Assembly: GCA_948567375.1 (NCBI GenBank)
Contig: OX419758.1
Span: 16,373,001-16,437,000, forward strand
Source: Lunularia cruciata
Taxonomy: Eukaryota > Streptophyta > Marchantiopsida > Lunulariales > Lunulariaceae
Reading direction: 5' to 3'
DNA length: 64,000 nt
In this document: positions 44,175 to 57,200 of the stretch, piece after piece
Position numbering within the stretch: the stretch's first letter is position 1
Layout: each line of letters opens with the position of its first letter
Translations under genes and position numbers: made by a program
Notes under the pieces: model-generated
Database searches by the model: none
The model's input: only the letters and a program-made list of their open reading frames with translations
Told to the model about the DNA's origin: nothing

Positions 44175-45780
44175 CTGGGACCCACTTGAAGGGCTTGCCG
44201 CTAAACATGGAGCCCATCGCGAAATTTAAAAGACGAAAGCTACGGCAGAAGATATACAAGAGGTCCTTTATGCGGAACATGTTTGACGACAAGTTTATTG
44301 ATATTAAAATCGTTTTAGGTGAAACAGGCGAGTCAACCTGGATACAGGTTTTGTTGAATCGTTTTCGAATGTCTTATTTATTTTTAAAGAAGATTTTAGA
44401 CACGAGAGCAAAGAGAGAAAGGAAATAACAAATGAAAGGATATTCTAGAGTTTTAAAGAGTTCATTTTAGTACATCTTATGATTGAATTTAGATTTGGTT
44501 TGATTTTTAATTTTGGTTGAAGTGGTATCTAGATTAAAAATTATATAAACTATAAATAAAAATGAATAAAAACTATGAATATTTTTAGGTCTAGAGTGGT
44601 TATTTATATTGAAAAGTGACACATCAAAAGTTTGTATTTTTAAATTTATAATTTGAATTAATGTTTGAGTTTCTTTTGAGTTTAATTTGAAATTTGAGAT
44701 TAAAAGTAAAAATTTAAAAAATTTATATTTTTTAGTGCTTAGAAAGATTATATTTATTTTGTGAATTGGGAGGTGAAAGATTGTAATTTTTCTTATATAA
44801 ATAAATATGTATATATATATATATATATACATTATTATTAATTTGTTAATTATAATTATATTTTCCATGTTATGATTGTTATTCTCATATTAGCCATGGT
44901 TATATTTCCCATGTAAGATTGTTCAGAGCGTCTCGGGATACACTATGCACAATGTATTATCTATGTTTTATTTCACAAAGATAAAAGACCTCTCATAAAG
45001 ATAAAAGACTTATGTGATAAGGATGCACAAGGATTATGATATGATCAATTGGGACGATCCAGTGGGACAAGTGACCACCTCAATAGCGATGATACTCAAG
45101 ATTATATGTGCTTCCTTTATGCTTTTGTTGACCATTCCAAATATACAATTTAGGTCACAAGAGTAGTTAGCATTTCAAACGGGTTGTATCTTAGGGTTAT
45201 TTGAGACTAGTTTTCCATGTCCACATTTATTCTATAAGCTACTTTGTACATTCCATGATAAGGTTAGATAGGCTTTTCCCCTAACCACTTGATTGTATGG
45301 CATTGGATCCCTTGGACGAGTTAACATGGTTCTTATTCTTCTTATTCCCTTAATGGTGCCTTCATTGTGCTAGACGATGACATGCGGGGCATAGAGGGAT
45401 GATTGCTAGATTTTGTCAATTCCAGGAGAGTGATTGTATTGAGTCATTGTATTGACTCCTCATGCAGCAAGGCCTACATGAGGAGTCAATTAGGGCTGCA
45501 TGTTTTAGGAGATAGATTCTATCACAAGATACCATAGAATCCACTCAATATGATGGTATGGGACATTGTGTCGATGAGAAAGTTTAGTAACACAACACAA
45601 GCGTTACACCTTTTGTTTATGGCTAGTCCCATTGATGAGACTATCTCTTCCCTAATCTCAATACGTCCTCTGGCAAGAGAGGGAGTACCATTAGAGGTCT
45701 TAGATAATCAACCTGAGTAGCTTTTATGTCTTGATTTTTTGCTTTTTTCAATATCAATGTGCACTGCCTGTCACCTCTCC
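44175..45780. other. Intergenic, AT-rich
   Basis: This is the 3' untranslated region of the receptor gene and AT-rich DNA with a TA run near 44,811-44,830. A perfect 14-bp inverted repeat (45,451-45,464 and 45,477-45,490, ATTGACTCCTCATG and its complement) has a 12-bp loop. Weak, frame-less sequence from about 45,350 may already belong to the following non-LTR element. Confidence 0.5.
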
Positions 45781-48190
45781 TCAAGAGACTTGTTATGGAT
45801 GGTATATGAGTACCTTAGAAATTACTTTCAAGCAAATGATCCTTCTAGTGGATTTTTTGAGTTGTTTTAGGTGGCTACAACAATATTCCTATTCCTAATA
45901 TTTCAATTAGTTTGGTGTTAGGAGCTGGTTGTCTTCTTGCGATTGGAAAGTGCATTAGACCAATTGCTATAGGAGAGACCTTTTTGCACTTGATTAGTCG
46001 CACCATTGTCCTTCAACATTGATCTCACTTTTGAGAGCACCTCAATCCACATCAATTCGGAGTAGCTACACCTAGAGGTTACAAGGCTATTTCCCTAAGC
46101 ATTAGGGCACTTCTAGATATCCATCCAAAGTGTGTTGTCCTATAGGTGGATACTGAGAATGCTTTTAATAACATCTCTAGTGCATCCATCTTCAAAGAGG
46201 TTAGGGAGGTCGGTGGGATCCTTGGCGAGTCTCATTCTTTTTGTGCATTTGTTCTATGGCTCTCTTGTTTCCCTTTAGTACCGGCATGGGTGGTCACAAG
46301 AGAGAGTCATCATCTTGGAATCAATTGTTAATACAAGATAGGGAGATCCTTTAGGGGGACCTTTGTTTGTCATGGCTTACTTTGGAGCTCTCTTTCTACT
46401 ACATTGGCCATGCCATGTTGTGTACTTCCCTCCTTAGCATATGATACACATATTATGGGCTCCATAGATCAGATTAGGCAGGCCTTTGATCACTTGACTA
46501 CCAAGCTACACGTTGTAGGCTTGAAAGTCAAGGTGTCAAAGTGTAGAGCATGGTCCTCTTCAACTATCTCTCCCCATCTTGAGCATCCAGATGGTGTGTC
46601 GCATCCACATATGGACTATTTATTCTTGGAATGCCAGTAGGATTCAAGGACTTTTTCACATGCTTCTTAGACATTGCCCTTGCAGAGGATATTTTCCATG
46701 TGGATGATCTTCCTCTACTAGGAGATCCGCAAGTAGCATTTGGTAAACTCTCCTCTAGTATTGCTTGTCGACTAACTTACCTTCTTTGCACGGTTCTCCT
46801 TCCTTGACTTTCCTATCATGTATGAGAGCTTTTGATATGAGGATTATGGGAATCTTTGGTGATATCATTGGACTATGGACATTTGAGTGTGTGATGGGGG
46901 ATTTGGCACATAGACAAACATCTCTATTAATCTTGTGCAGAAGGGTAGGCCTATTATTTATGGAGGAGATAGTACTTCTAGCATCCTTGGATAGTTGGGC
47001 TCTCTAGGCTCCCTTACTTTCCTCCCATTTTGTGGTTACTAAAAGGCTAGTTTTGGAGACATATGTAACCAAGGTGGCAGAGGGATCCTTTTCTCTCCAA
47101 GTGATATTGCAGCAAACAAGAGATCATTTATCTCCACAAGCACAAGAAGATATTCCATCCTTTGCTTCAATACCCTCAGATTGAACCAAAGGTTTGTAGT
47201 CTACCTTGATGGAGCAACAATGTCAGCATATCCTACATTCTTTCTTAGTTTACTCATCCATTCTTCATGCCACTAGAGCACATCGTCACTCTTGCTCCAG
47301 AAAGGATGCAAGGTCTTGGATCCTAGCTCGACCGTGCATTAAGGCATTTTGACTCACACCAATCACTTTCTCTACAATGATGAGGTTCCTCCTAGGTATG
47401 GTTTGCCCGTTTGCAACTTTGTTACTCACTTGTGAGTGCGGTGCTCCACTAGATGCAATAGTGGTCCATAGAAGATGGTGTCCTTATGGAGGATAGAGGA
47501 TAGTTACCTATGATGGGGTGAAGGATGTAGTGTTTGCTATGGCATGAGAGAGTGGATACCTTTCTTGGAGGGAGCTTTCATATTCTTTGCAAACGACATA
47601 TGTTAGAGCAGACTTATACTTGGTCCAAGATTATCAGGTGACAATGGTGGATGTTGTGGTTATAGACCCTATGCAAGATGCAGTTATGTAAGGAGTTATT
47701 ACTCTTCTTCCTAGATGGGTGGCAAGCGGAGCAATGCAAGGTCTCCTAGTATAAGGGTATGCAACAGGACCACCTCTTTGTTCCTCTAGCCTTGTAGTTA
47801 TATTGAGCGATGGACACAATGTTTGACACATTTATCAAGGAATGCACAAGAGTTTATCATATTAGATGCCAAGAGGTACCACTCTCACTCTCATACTTTG
47901 TAGCATACTTTAGACAACACGTGTCCATTGCTCTACAAAGAGCATTGGCTGGTGCAATCCATAGGAGTGCAATCACTCTAGGTGATGCTTCTTTTGATGT
48001 TCCATTATTTTGTAGACCTTACAACTTGCATAGCTCAAATATCTTAGGTACAATAGGGCAGATTTTTCATATTGATATTGTTGGATCATTGTCCCATTCT
48101 ACCACTTTTATCTCTCCCTTGTACGGCTTGATGGGGTCTTCCCATCCTTCTTGTGTTCTATGTGGTCACCTTTTTCTTTCTTTTAAAGAA
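45780..48190 (+). mobile_element. RLE-type non-LTR retrotransposon, copy 1 (broken)
   Basis: RT blocks: CIRPIAIGETF (about 45,950), a frame with VDTENAFNNISSASIF (46,144 on), GDPLGGPLF-like sequence (about 46,340), and an active-site region reading AYDTHIM where copy 2 has VDDTHII, so a catalytic Asp is lost. The zinc segment TCECGAPLD is at about 47,428 and the endonuclease-like end with MDVVVIDPM is at about 47,645-47,680. The tail matches copy 2 up to about 48,175 (CTCTCCCTTGTACGGCTTGATGG). There are many stops. The start is uncertain, because 5' truncation is usual in this class. Confidence 0.75.
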
Positions 48191-48199
48191 GATTTTTGT

Positions 48200-51100
48200 C
48201 TACCATAATAGGTAAGTAGGTACTCAGGTCTTGTAAATTTATCTTTGAATAGCTTATTTACCTTTAAAAGAGTATTGTAATCTACTATAATAAGGTAGAT
48301 ATCTAGGGGTTAGGGGATGATAAGCAGAACGGGGGATTGGAGATGATGGACTATGGATGGAATTACTACTCAGGCCCAAGAGGGGGATGATGGACTGAAC
48401 TATCTTTGGGAACAAAGATGACGAACGAAGCTCTCTCTAGGGATAGGGACAACGGATGGAACAAGGGACGGGATGACAAACACGGGCAAAAAAATGATGG
48501 AACTATCTCTAGGAACAACAAGTCGATGCATATCTTCATAATTTTTTGCCATAGCATGCATCGTACATGGGGCATACCCTAGTTGAAACTTTATTATGTA
48601 AATGGCCATAAGTAAGAAAAAGAAGATAGCCAAATCCACTTACAAGACCAGGCCCTGCTAAGTCATACTTTGAATATAGAAACTTGATGAGGGCCTTAGT
48701 ACTGCATTAGGGAATTAACTTGAGAAAAATAAATCAACGATCAAAAATCTGAGAAAGTTGCTTTTTAAAGTTCCATATAGAGGATCAATAAGAATAGTTT
48801 ATAAAGCACAATGAATTTCAATAAATAAGAAAAAAACTGTCAATATATCATATTTGAAAGACAATTTAACCGAAATACATCTCAAATGGGGGACTGCGAT
48901 CAGCGTCTATGTATATAGGTCACCATTAACATTTTAAAATGATTGGATCCGTCCATCAAAGTTACGTAATATATGCACTTGAAAAAAATATTGCAGAAGA
49001 TTCAACGAGTTAATAACTTAACGAGACAGGGGTTCAGACTTGTTACAAGACCGAAAGAGTTCCGTTGATTAGGATTATAATAGGTTGCAACAAGGATTAA
49101 AATCTGCACTATTCCAGACTTTGTGAACATTTCAAGATTTTAAGCTAAACATTTAGATTCATGACTTTATAATTTTTATTTTGAATTATTTGGATGTTTC
49201 GAATGAGACTCTACGCTTTAGAATGTAATATAAAATAGTAGAGTATCTTGTTTTAGTTATATTCTATTATCTTCATTCAAAGGTAAAATAGTATATCCTC
49301 AATTAAGAAAAAAATACTTTATAAAAAAATCATTTGATTGAACAAGATAATATATTCTTATAATTATTTTTATTTTTATTTTTTTACATTTTATCAGAGG
49401 AAAATAAAAATATATTGAAAATATAAAATATAATTTCCTAAATAAAATGAGAGTGCAAATAAATAAGAAGTCCAAAGTAAATCAAAGTCTTATAAAATTA
49501 AAACAACAAAATAAAACTTTACCAAAAATTTGATACTTTGCATTTTCTAATTGTGCTCCCGTAGGAAATTCTATAACTATTTGCCTTGGTACTTAAGTCA
49601 TTTTTATATTCTTAATTGTAACCTTTGCTCTAGATTTCCAGATTATTCCATTCAGACTTGATCTTTCATAATATGAAATGTCTAGAATTAAAATCTAGAA
49701 TTGGAATTCCATAATAGTTCATTTTTCTTCTCACGTTCTAAAATATAAATATAATTATCGTTTATAATCTTCAAGTGTAAAATTTATAGTTTGATTAAAA
49801 CGCTATAAAGCCCTTCAAAAATATGATCAGTCCTCTATAGCTTGAAAGAGAAGCTAGAGGACTTTTAATGCACTTTTTCTCTCTTAAATTGTACTTAGGT
49901 GCCAGTATATCTATAGAACAAAGTATTAAAATAAAAATAATTATCATAATACGTATTTTTATTTTCAAGTGTATAAGAAATTATTTATATTTATATTTAT
50001 ATATACCTAACAAATCACAAAGAAGGAATGACTTTTTCAGTTGAACTTTCAAAATAGTATAGATTTTTCTTTTTCTTAACTTGTAAAATTTTCACTTTGG
50101 TGTATCCATCACATTTATATGATAATAAAATTAAAATGAACAAGATACCTTACTTGGGTCTTCTTATGGAAGGATTAAGCTAAAACTATTGACGTTTTCA
50201 TTTCTAAAGAAATAATTATTAAATGGTAGAACAAAACTACAGATATGATATTGTACTTTGGTGTCTCTCTTTCGTCTATTTGTATAACACAATAAGACAG
50301 TCAAAGACCCACAAGACCTAGCTTATATTTTCCTAGATAGGATTTGGGCAAAACCATATAGATTTTCATTTCTAAAAGTAAATTAGACAAAAATCAAATA
50401 AACTGTAAGCAAAAGAATTGAAACCAATGTTTAGATCACTCTCCACATAAATGAAAATTAAATTAACTATAAAAAAAAAATTTAGAATTGATGAGCGTAC
50501 AACATTGAAAAATAAGAGTAAGAAATAAACATATTAAACTGTGATTATATTCTGAAATTTTTTAAGTTCTTGCAAGAAACATTGGGTAAAAGGACTAGCT
50601 AACACTTTGGGTAGAAGGATTAGCTATCGGTTTTAGCTCTAGTTATTTGTGAATATGATCTCTTCTCTGGTATTAATTAGAATTTGTTCTCTTGGATGAG
50701 TTCCTTCAATATAGCTCTATCCCCGACACATAAATGAAAAGAAACTGACATCCATAGCGTATATGCTTCATTTACTTAAAGCATAACGATTTTTTATTTT
50801 TTTTAATCCAAGAACACATACACTATTACAAGAGACTTAAGGCTATAAACATGAGAACAAAACTGAGTTTTCTTTCTCTCCTCAAATAAATTAAAGGGTA
50901 GATGTAACTAAATTTTGGATTAGACATAGACTTTTAAGGTTTGTATTATCATCAGAGTATAGAATAGATTATGGGAAGGAAATTGCTCTCACATTTTCCA
51001 TACCTTGAATGAATATAGATAAGGCTAATCTCATTTTCCTAATCCCTTATCATATGCACATCTATTGAAAGTGTATGTTGCTTTAGTCTCTAATAAATTT

Positions 51101-52010
51101 CAAATCTTCAAATGTTGAATTGGAAAAATGAATTTGATTTTTTTGCCATTTTAGGAGAGATTATCGGACCAAATTATGACGTCTATGTAAAACATAACCT
51201 CAAGAATTTGATGCAAAAGTTCTTTTGTGCGCATGTACCTCCTCACAACCGCCCTTTATAAAATCTCTACTAGACAATTATTTTATTTTCAATCATGAGT
51301 AGGGGGTGCTAAGAGAGAGTAAGATTAGTTTTCCTAACAACAATAATTTTCCACCTCAAGATCTTGGTGTAGTGGTCCCGCAACATCGTTTCATCTTGTA
51401 AAAGGGGGATCACGGGTCTTATAAAGTTGAAACTCATATGAAAAGTCTAAACTATAGTTATTAGAATATTCTAAGAGATAGAACCATTAAATTAAAATAA
51501 TTGGAATGAAATAAATGTCTAGATGGTATCTATATCAATAGACATGGAATTCTTATAATCATTTTGTAAAAGAACAATGTAGTATTTATATATCTTGAAG
51601 TAAACTAAATGCATAGTTAAAGTTACAATGTTGAGATAAGATTCCAAATGCTTACTTTATGTTCTCTAAAGATCTATTTTAACTTTAGATGATCTAGAAA
51701 GTAAAATTCTCGAATCGTACTTTTGAAGTGGATATATTCTTATATTCTACTTAGTTAATTTATATCTTGAAGTAAACTAAATTATAATAAATAATTAATA
51801 ATTAGACTTACATATAGCATGAACTTACCAAAGAAGAGTTGTTTTACTGAGTGGAAATATTTTCCTTACGATATCTTTTCTTTGACCGATTCAAGCTGAT
51901 TTATCCAACTATGTTACTTGTGTTATGAGGTGTAACGTCAATAGAATATCACATTAACCATCGTAACTAGACTTGAATTGAGATCTATATTCAGCATAAA
52001 ACCTTCCTAC
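48200..52010. other. Intergenic, AT-rich, no gene seen
   Basis: No open frame with recognisable content. Around 48,330-48,530 a loose local repetition of GATGGAAC and CTATCTCTAGGGA-type words occurs. From 48,700 on the DNA is strongly AT-rich with no coding signal. Confidence 0.6.
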
Positions 52011-52011
52011 G

Positions 52012-53090
52012 GTGTCATACATTGATACTATAATCGATGTTACTATATTGGAAGGTTGTTACTCACCTGAGGGAAGAGCATGGCTCTTTTCATTCCCAGT
52101 TGTAGATATAGTCCCTGAAGTGTTTCCAACAGGTCCTTATGAATATTCTAGGTTGGGGACTTATGGGAACTTCGCTCTACATATCGTTTTCGCTTCCTTG
52201 TTATATACTCTTCCCCCTTTTAGTTGTTTGGTGATTGATGAATTTGCTTGCTATATACTTTCCTTTGGTTGCTTGGTGATTGATGTGTTGTGTTATATTT
52301 ATATTTGATTATCTAAATAGATATTGATTAAGTTTTTAGTTGCTTGGTGATTGATGTTCTGTGTTATTTCTCTGTTTGATTACCTACGTAGATGTTGATT
52401 GATGCAAAGAAGCGCAATCGTTTGGACTTGAAGACAAAGTCGAAGGTTTCAGTTTCACTAAGTATTCCAAGATTCCTCGTCACTATTGAAAGGATGTTAC
52501 TTTCCTGGTCAGAAAGTGTTATTAAGAAGAGGTAAGAAGTGTCCTTCTTGGGATGTTTTACTCAGAACTACAAGATGCAAGTCCCACGTTTTTATGGATC
52601 TATATCACGTGGTGATGAGTGAAAAGAAACCAACGCAAGCTACCATCTACTGGGCACCTTTCGTGCAGTTAACGCAGTTGGCCGTGGTAGCAACACAATT
52701 GGTGAACAGGCCGAGTCCATGTCCACGTTCCTGTGTACAGGTTCGGCACTTGAGCTCTGCGATGTTGAGAGGAGGCAAGCTGCAGAACAAGGGGATGACC
52801 CTCGACCCGGAGGTGGGGTGTTCCACTTAGGGGTATCACCAGTTCAGTTACTATCCGCGCTAGGCACCTCGAGAGCTATACAACTAGATCGTTTGTTCCT
52901 CTCTACATTACTTATGAAATCTGTTTCTGATCTTTGGTTGTTAAATGAGTGGCAAATGAACCTAATTTGTTCTTCCTTGTTACTTTTCACACACCCTACA
53001 ACCACCTTGGAAAGAGTAAAAGTTTCCACCAGTAGAATTTTCAGAATCCTTGTTCCCTTCTCAGTGATGGGTTTGCTATGAAGGTGTGGC
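52012..53090 (+). other. Unrecognised open frames with a short repeat
   Basis: Overlapping frames (52,012-52,308; 52,486-52,830; 52,719-53,081) have no family I recognise. The words TTGCTTGGTGATTGATG or near variants occur three times (about 52,220, 52,267 and 52,336). The GC content is higher than in the flanks, especially 52,600-52,870, which hints at a decayed gene or transposon. I do not call a gene. Confidence 0.3.
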
Positions 53091-54275
53091 GTTCAGTAAA
53101 GAAAATACCTACTCGTCAATATGTACTTCATCCGTGACCTCTGAGCACACAGCTACAATGTACAATAGTCCTTGTAGGTTCATTAAGCTCTCTCTTACAG
53201 GCGTTGCGTCCAAGTGATGATATTTCATCAAATTCGTCGAATCACACTCAAGACTGGGATGGGCAATTCATTTGATAGAACCCGAGAACGAGAACACTCT
53301 TTGCCATTGCAAGGATTCGCTGTCTGCGCAACGTCGTGGAGGAAATAAGATTTTATCCCTAAGAATCAAGTAGAGTTATTCAGATCTTTCCCTTGGTCTC
53401 TGGTTGAAACAATCCGGCTCCTGAGCGGAGGTTTCAAGTATGATCGCCCTGTAATTCAACTTCTTCCATGTCCAAAGCATGGCTCTCTGTCCCGAAGATG
53501 GTCTCAGTGTTTTATGTCATCAAACAGTAACAGACATGATCTATCCCTAATTGTGGTAGAAAGTTCAGGTACCGAAGTACATCCACAACGTGTGCTCGTC
53601 AGGATTGTTCACCTCATAAAGATGACTCCATTGGTTTGAACGTATCTCACCAACAGTCCTCGCAATCAGTTTCCTTTCTCGCCATGAATTGCACTTTAAG
53701 ACGATGTTGTAGCTCATGGTATGCAAACACGTTTCGGAAAATGGAAACTCACACGTACGATTGACCTGACTCGACGAGACAGACAGGACGTAGACCTATG
53801 CCCGTACATCCACTCTGCTCTACAAAAACAATAAGACAAAACTACTACCCACTGGAAGTACTTGAGATAACATTTCCGTCTATGCGGCATGCGGACGTGA
53901 GACCATTCTGTAAAATTTGCTCGGCATAGAAATCGAAACTTCATAAAGGAGGAAAGAATTTCCGCACTGTACATGTCACATTAGGTGTTCCACTCACTGC
54001 TTTCATACACATAAGTTCCTAATGGTTCCAGACTTTCTAGAAGAAAGGACAGACCAGACTCAGTGACCAGCAGTCTGTCTAATAAAGCTCCAGCCTACAT
54101 CACCAGATCGATGACTTGGCCACTCCAGACCTAATAGGGCCACTTCCACGGCCGGTTTGAAGTACACGAAATACCCCTGCGACGTTCTTTTGACTCAAGA
54201 AGTATGAAATGAAAAAAATTAATGGGCAAAAATATAACAGACAAAGCGATGAGCTCTATCTGTGAATCTGGTAAC
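53091..54275. other. Region downstream of SDA1, nothing recognised
   Basis: About 1.2 kb of mixed composition lies after the SDA1 stop (minus strand). It probably includes the SDA1 3' untranslated region. No coding or RNA gene signal was found by eye. Confidence 0.5.
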
Positions 54276-57200
54276 TCAACTCTTCCAGGCTTTCTTACCA
54301 CGATGAAGGTTTTTACCCCGACCTTTTAATCTCTTCTGTTCAGCATTTCTTGCCACTTTCGATCTAACTGCAGCTAGGGGGAGTGCCTTGCGTTTGTTCT
54401 TTTGTTTGTTACTAGTACCTCCCGTCTGCACCAAATCAGAAGACCACAAGCTTGCGTCAGAGATCGCTCCCTTCCAAGGTGTAAATAAGGAAGCAACGGG
54501 AGGAAGTGTCCAAACAGTCTTCGAGATAAATAAAAGAATATCTGACCTTGTTTTGTTTAGTAGCCGCTCTTGCTGCATACGGTGTCCGCTCCTCGCGACC
54601 TGCCTTTGCATGGGCTACTCTTTCCTCCTTCTCTGCCCGGTGTTTAACACGAGCCTGTGGAGGATGGCGAATAAGTATAGATCCTGATTGTATAAGTATT
54701 GATCCTGACTGATTGATTCGATACATGCAGCTTTGTCACAAAAAAGGACTTCAGTTTTAACCGATGATGAAGCAAAATTTACCTCCAGTACTGACGGGTC
54801 CACTCGACGACCACTGAGATTTTGTGGATCAGTAAGCTTGACCATAGTTTCCTTTCTCTTCTTTCCAGCCTTGGTAAGGCCATGTTCCACGAAGGCATCC
54901 TTTGCCGCTCTTTTCGCCTGATTCAGATGACAGATTGTAATTTCAGCATTAGTTTACCATCGTACCGTACGTACGGTATTTGAGAAATGGGAGCAGAAGC
55001 CGTTAGAAGAAAGGGGGATCCAGAACCCGAGAAGTATGGAACCGAGAACGTGCAAATGAAGTGCATGTGAAATGCAAGCATGAACGTGTGCAAATCGAAA
55101 TAAATTGCATCTAACGAAATGGAAATTTAAGTGGATCTAAAATTACGAAGATAATCAGAAATAAAGACATAATTGATACATCTCATAAGTAGAACTTTCA
55201 GAAAACTAGTATACATCAAGTAACAACAACCAAGACAACAGATTAAGCATCTGAAATTGAAAGCCGGAGAGGACCATCAAACAGAGAAACATCGAGCATG
55301 GAGCAAACGACAGAGCTTTAGTTGAGGTGGGCGGAGTGGAGCGAAAGGGAGAAGGAGTGGATGGTGTCTTGGCGGGGTCGGAGCAAAGCGTGAGGGGACT
55401 GGATATTGTGTATCGAAGCATGCTCTCTATGAACGTATGAGTCCTAAAACACAAAACACTGACGGATGCAGACAGGCGGTCATAGTAAGCCTTCCCGATA
55501 GCACAAACGACTTCATCGGTGCTTAACGCAGCGCCAAAGTAGCTGCGTGAATGCCAGTACCCCTCGTACCGAGCTTCTGTTCAAGAGCTCATGAGTCCTA
55601 AAGCAAACGTACAGCATCCTCTATTCAGAAAGACCATTTGGTGGATCAAGCATTAAAACAAGACAGGAGGAAAATATCTTACCTTCATTTCTCGTATATG
55701 TTGATAGTCTTCGTTGGAAAGAATACCGTCACCGCCCTGACTTTTAATTTCTTCCCCTGCTTTCGTCGCAGACGCTTGCTTTCTAAGATTACGTAGACTT
55801 TGCCCAGTACTAGGAGTTATTGGAGTGCTAGGAGTGCTAGGAGTTCCTGGAGCTTCAGTCTTTCTCTTCTTCCTAGGAGTATGTTCACCATTAGCTTCAA
55901 CTTCGTCCTCTCCTAAACCCTTGTCACCTTCGTCCTCATCATCCTCATCCTCATTTTCATCTCCATCGCCCTCCAGGTCACTATCTAATTGCTCGTCTCC
56001 ACTGTCATCCTCGTGAAGTGTTGGCTCGCCAACTTCCTCGTCTTCATCCTCTTCTTCATCCTCATCACCATCGCAATTCTCGCTCTCACTATTCTCGAGT
56101 AGGAGTTCTTCTCCTGGAACTCCACTAGCCACTGTAACTTCACCATAAGCCCTGGGCTTTGCGGTTAGGTCCGCATTGCGACCCCTATCTTTCTTCCCCA
56201 ACATAGACGGGCACAGCTGACGATACACTGATATGATGGAGCGAGCTGCGGCTGCAACGGCCTTTTCTCTGTTCTTCTTATAAAGAGCAAGGTCCTGAAG
56301 GAGCTCTGGAGTCATAATCTGTAAGAAGACAAAAACTCGGTCATCACTTCTTCAATGTGGTAAGCAAGACCAGCAGGTGACCTCAAGATGTTGACGAGCG
56401 CAAAATGAGTTTGTGTGTGTATTATTCATACACAGTGTGAGAGGAATTTCCGGAGATCAGGATCAAGAACGACCACATGGTTTAGGTTCAGATTATCTGA
56501 ACCTAAACCAACAGCTCTGGTTCAGAAGAAAAACATCACAGTTCAAGTCGTCATTCAGGTGCAATGGCAACAACTAGGAGCAGAAAACCAAAAGAAGATG
56601 GCACCCTACCAGAGGTATCCGCATACATATCTCCCGCACAACGTTCAAGCCCACGGCTATCACCTGTAAACGGGAACACAAAGAGACACTGAGACATAAT
56701 GTGCAGATAGTAAATCTCAACGTAGTAGAACAGATTTGGCAGTGGATCCACCTTCGCAGGTAATCAAAGGGGCTAGTGTTACCTCTGGGCGGGCTCGATC
56801 ATGAACAAAATGATTCACCAGTTGCCGCACCATAGACTCGACAGCATCTGGGGGGACCTGAAAGTAGCAACAGGACAAATTCAGCTTGCGCCAGATCCTA
56901 TGATGCATTTACGATGACATTAAAGTGAACTCTTCAGTCAATAGTACAAATGACTAGGAAGAGGAAGTCGGGTAATTCTTACCAAATCATGGCAGGCTTG
57001 GACCGCGGCCGCGAGTACCAGAGTTACATCACGCTGGTGAGGCTGTATTGCCGCAAACGAAGACATTCTCAGTATTACAAAAGTGATCAAATCTCCCCTG
57101 TATCTTGGACGCCCTTTGCAAGCTCGGCCTTACTATGGGTATTGTCCTAGCAAGTTATGAGAATACGGAATTTTACCTCAATATATCGCTGTAAGAACGG

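Noticed and set aside
44162-44428. Frame overlapping the end of the receptor gene as an extra exon or small gene
   Set aside because: It starts inside the last ARM codons in another frame and shows no domain; it is best read as 3' untranslated sequence.
44811-44831. TA microsatellites (also near 33,630 and 35,120) as origins or matrix attachment sites
   Set aside because: Simple TA runs are common in AT-rich plant DNA; nothing here supports a function, except that the one at 35,120 may overlap a promoter.
54388-54921. Plus-strand frames within the SDA1 region
   Set aside because: They are antisense to exons 12-14 and lack any domain; SDA1 exons join in phase with family motifs.
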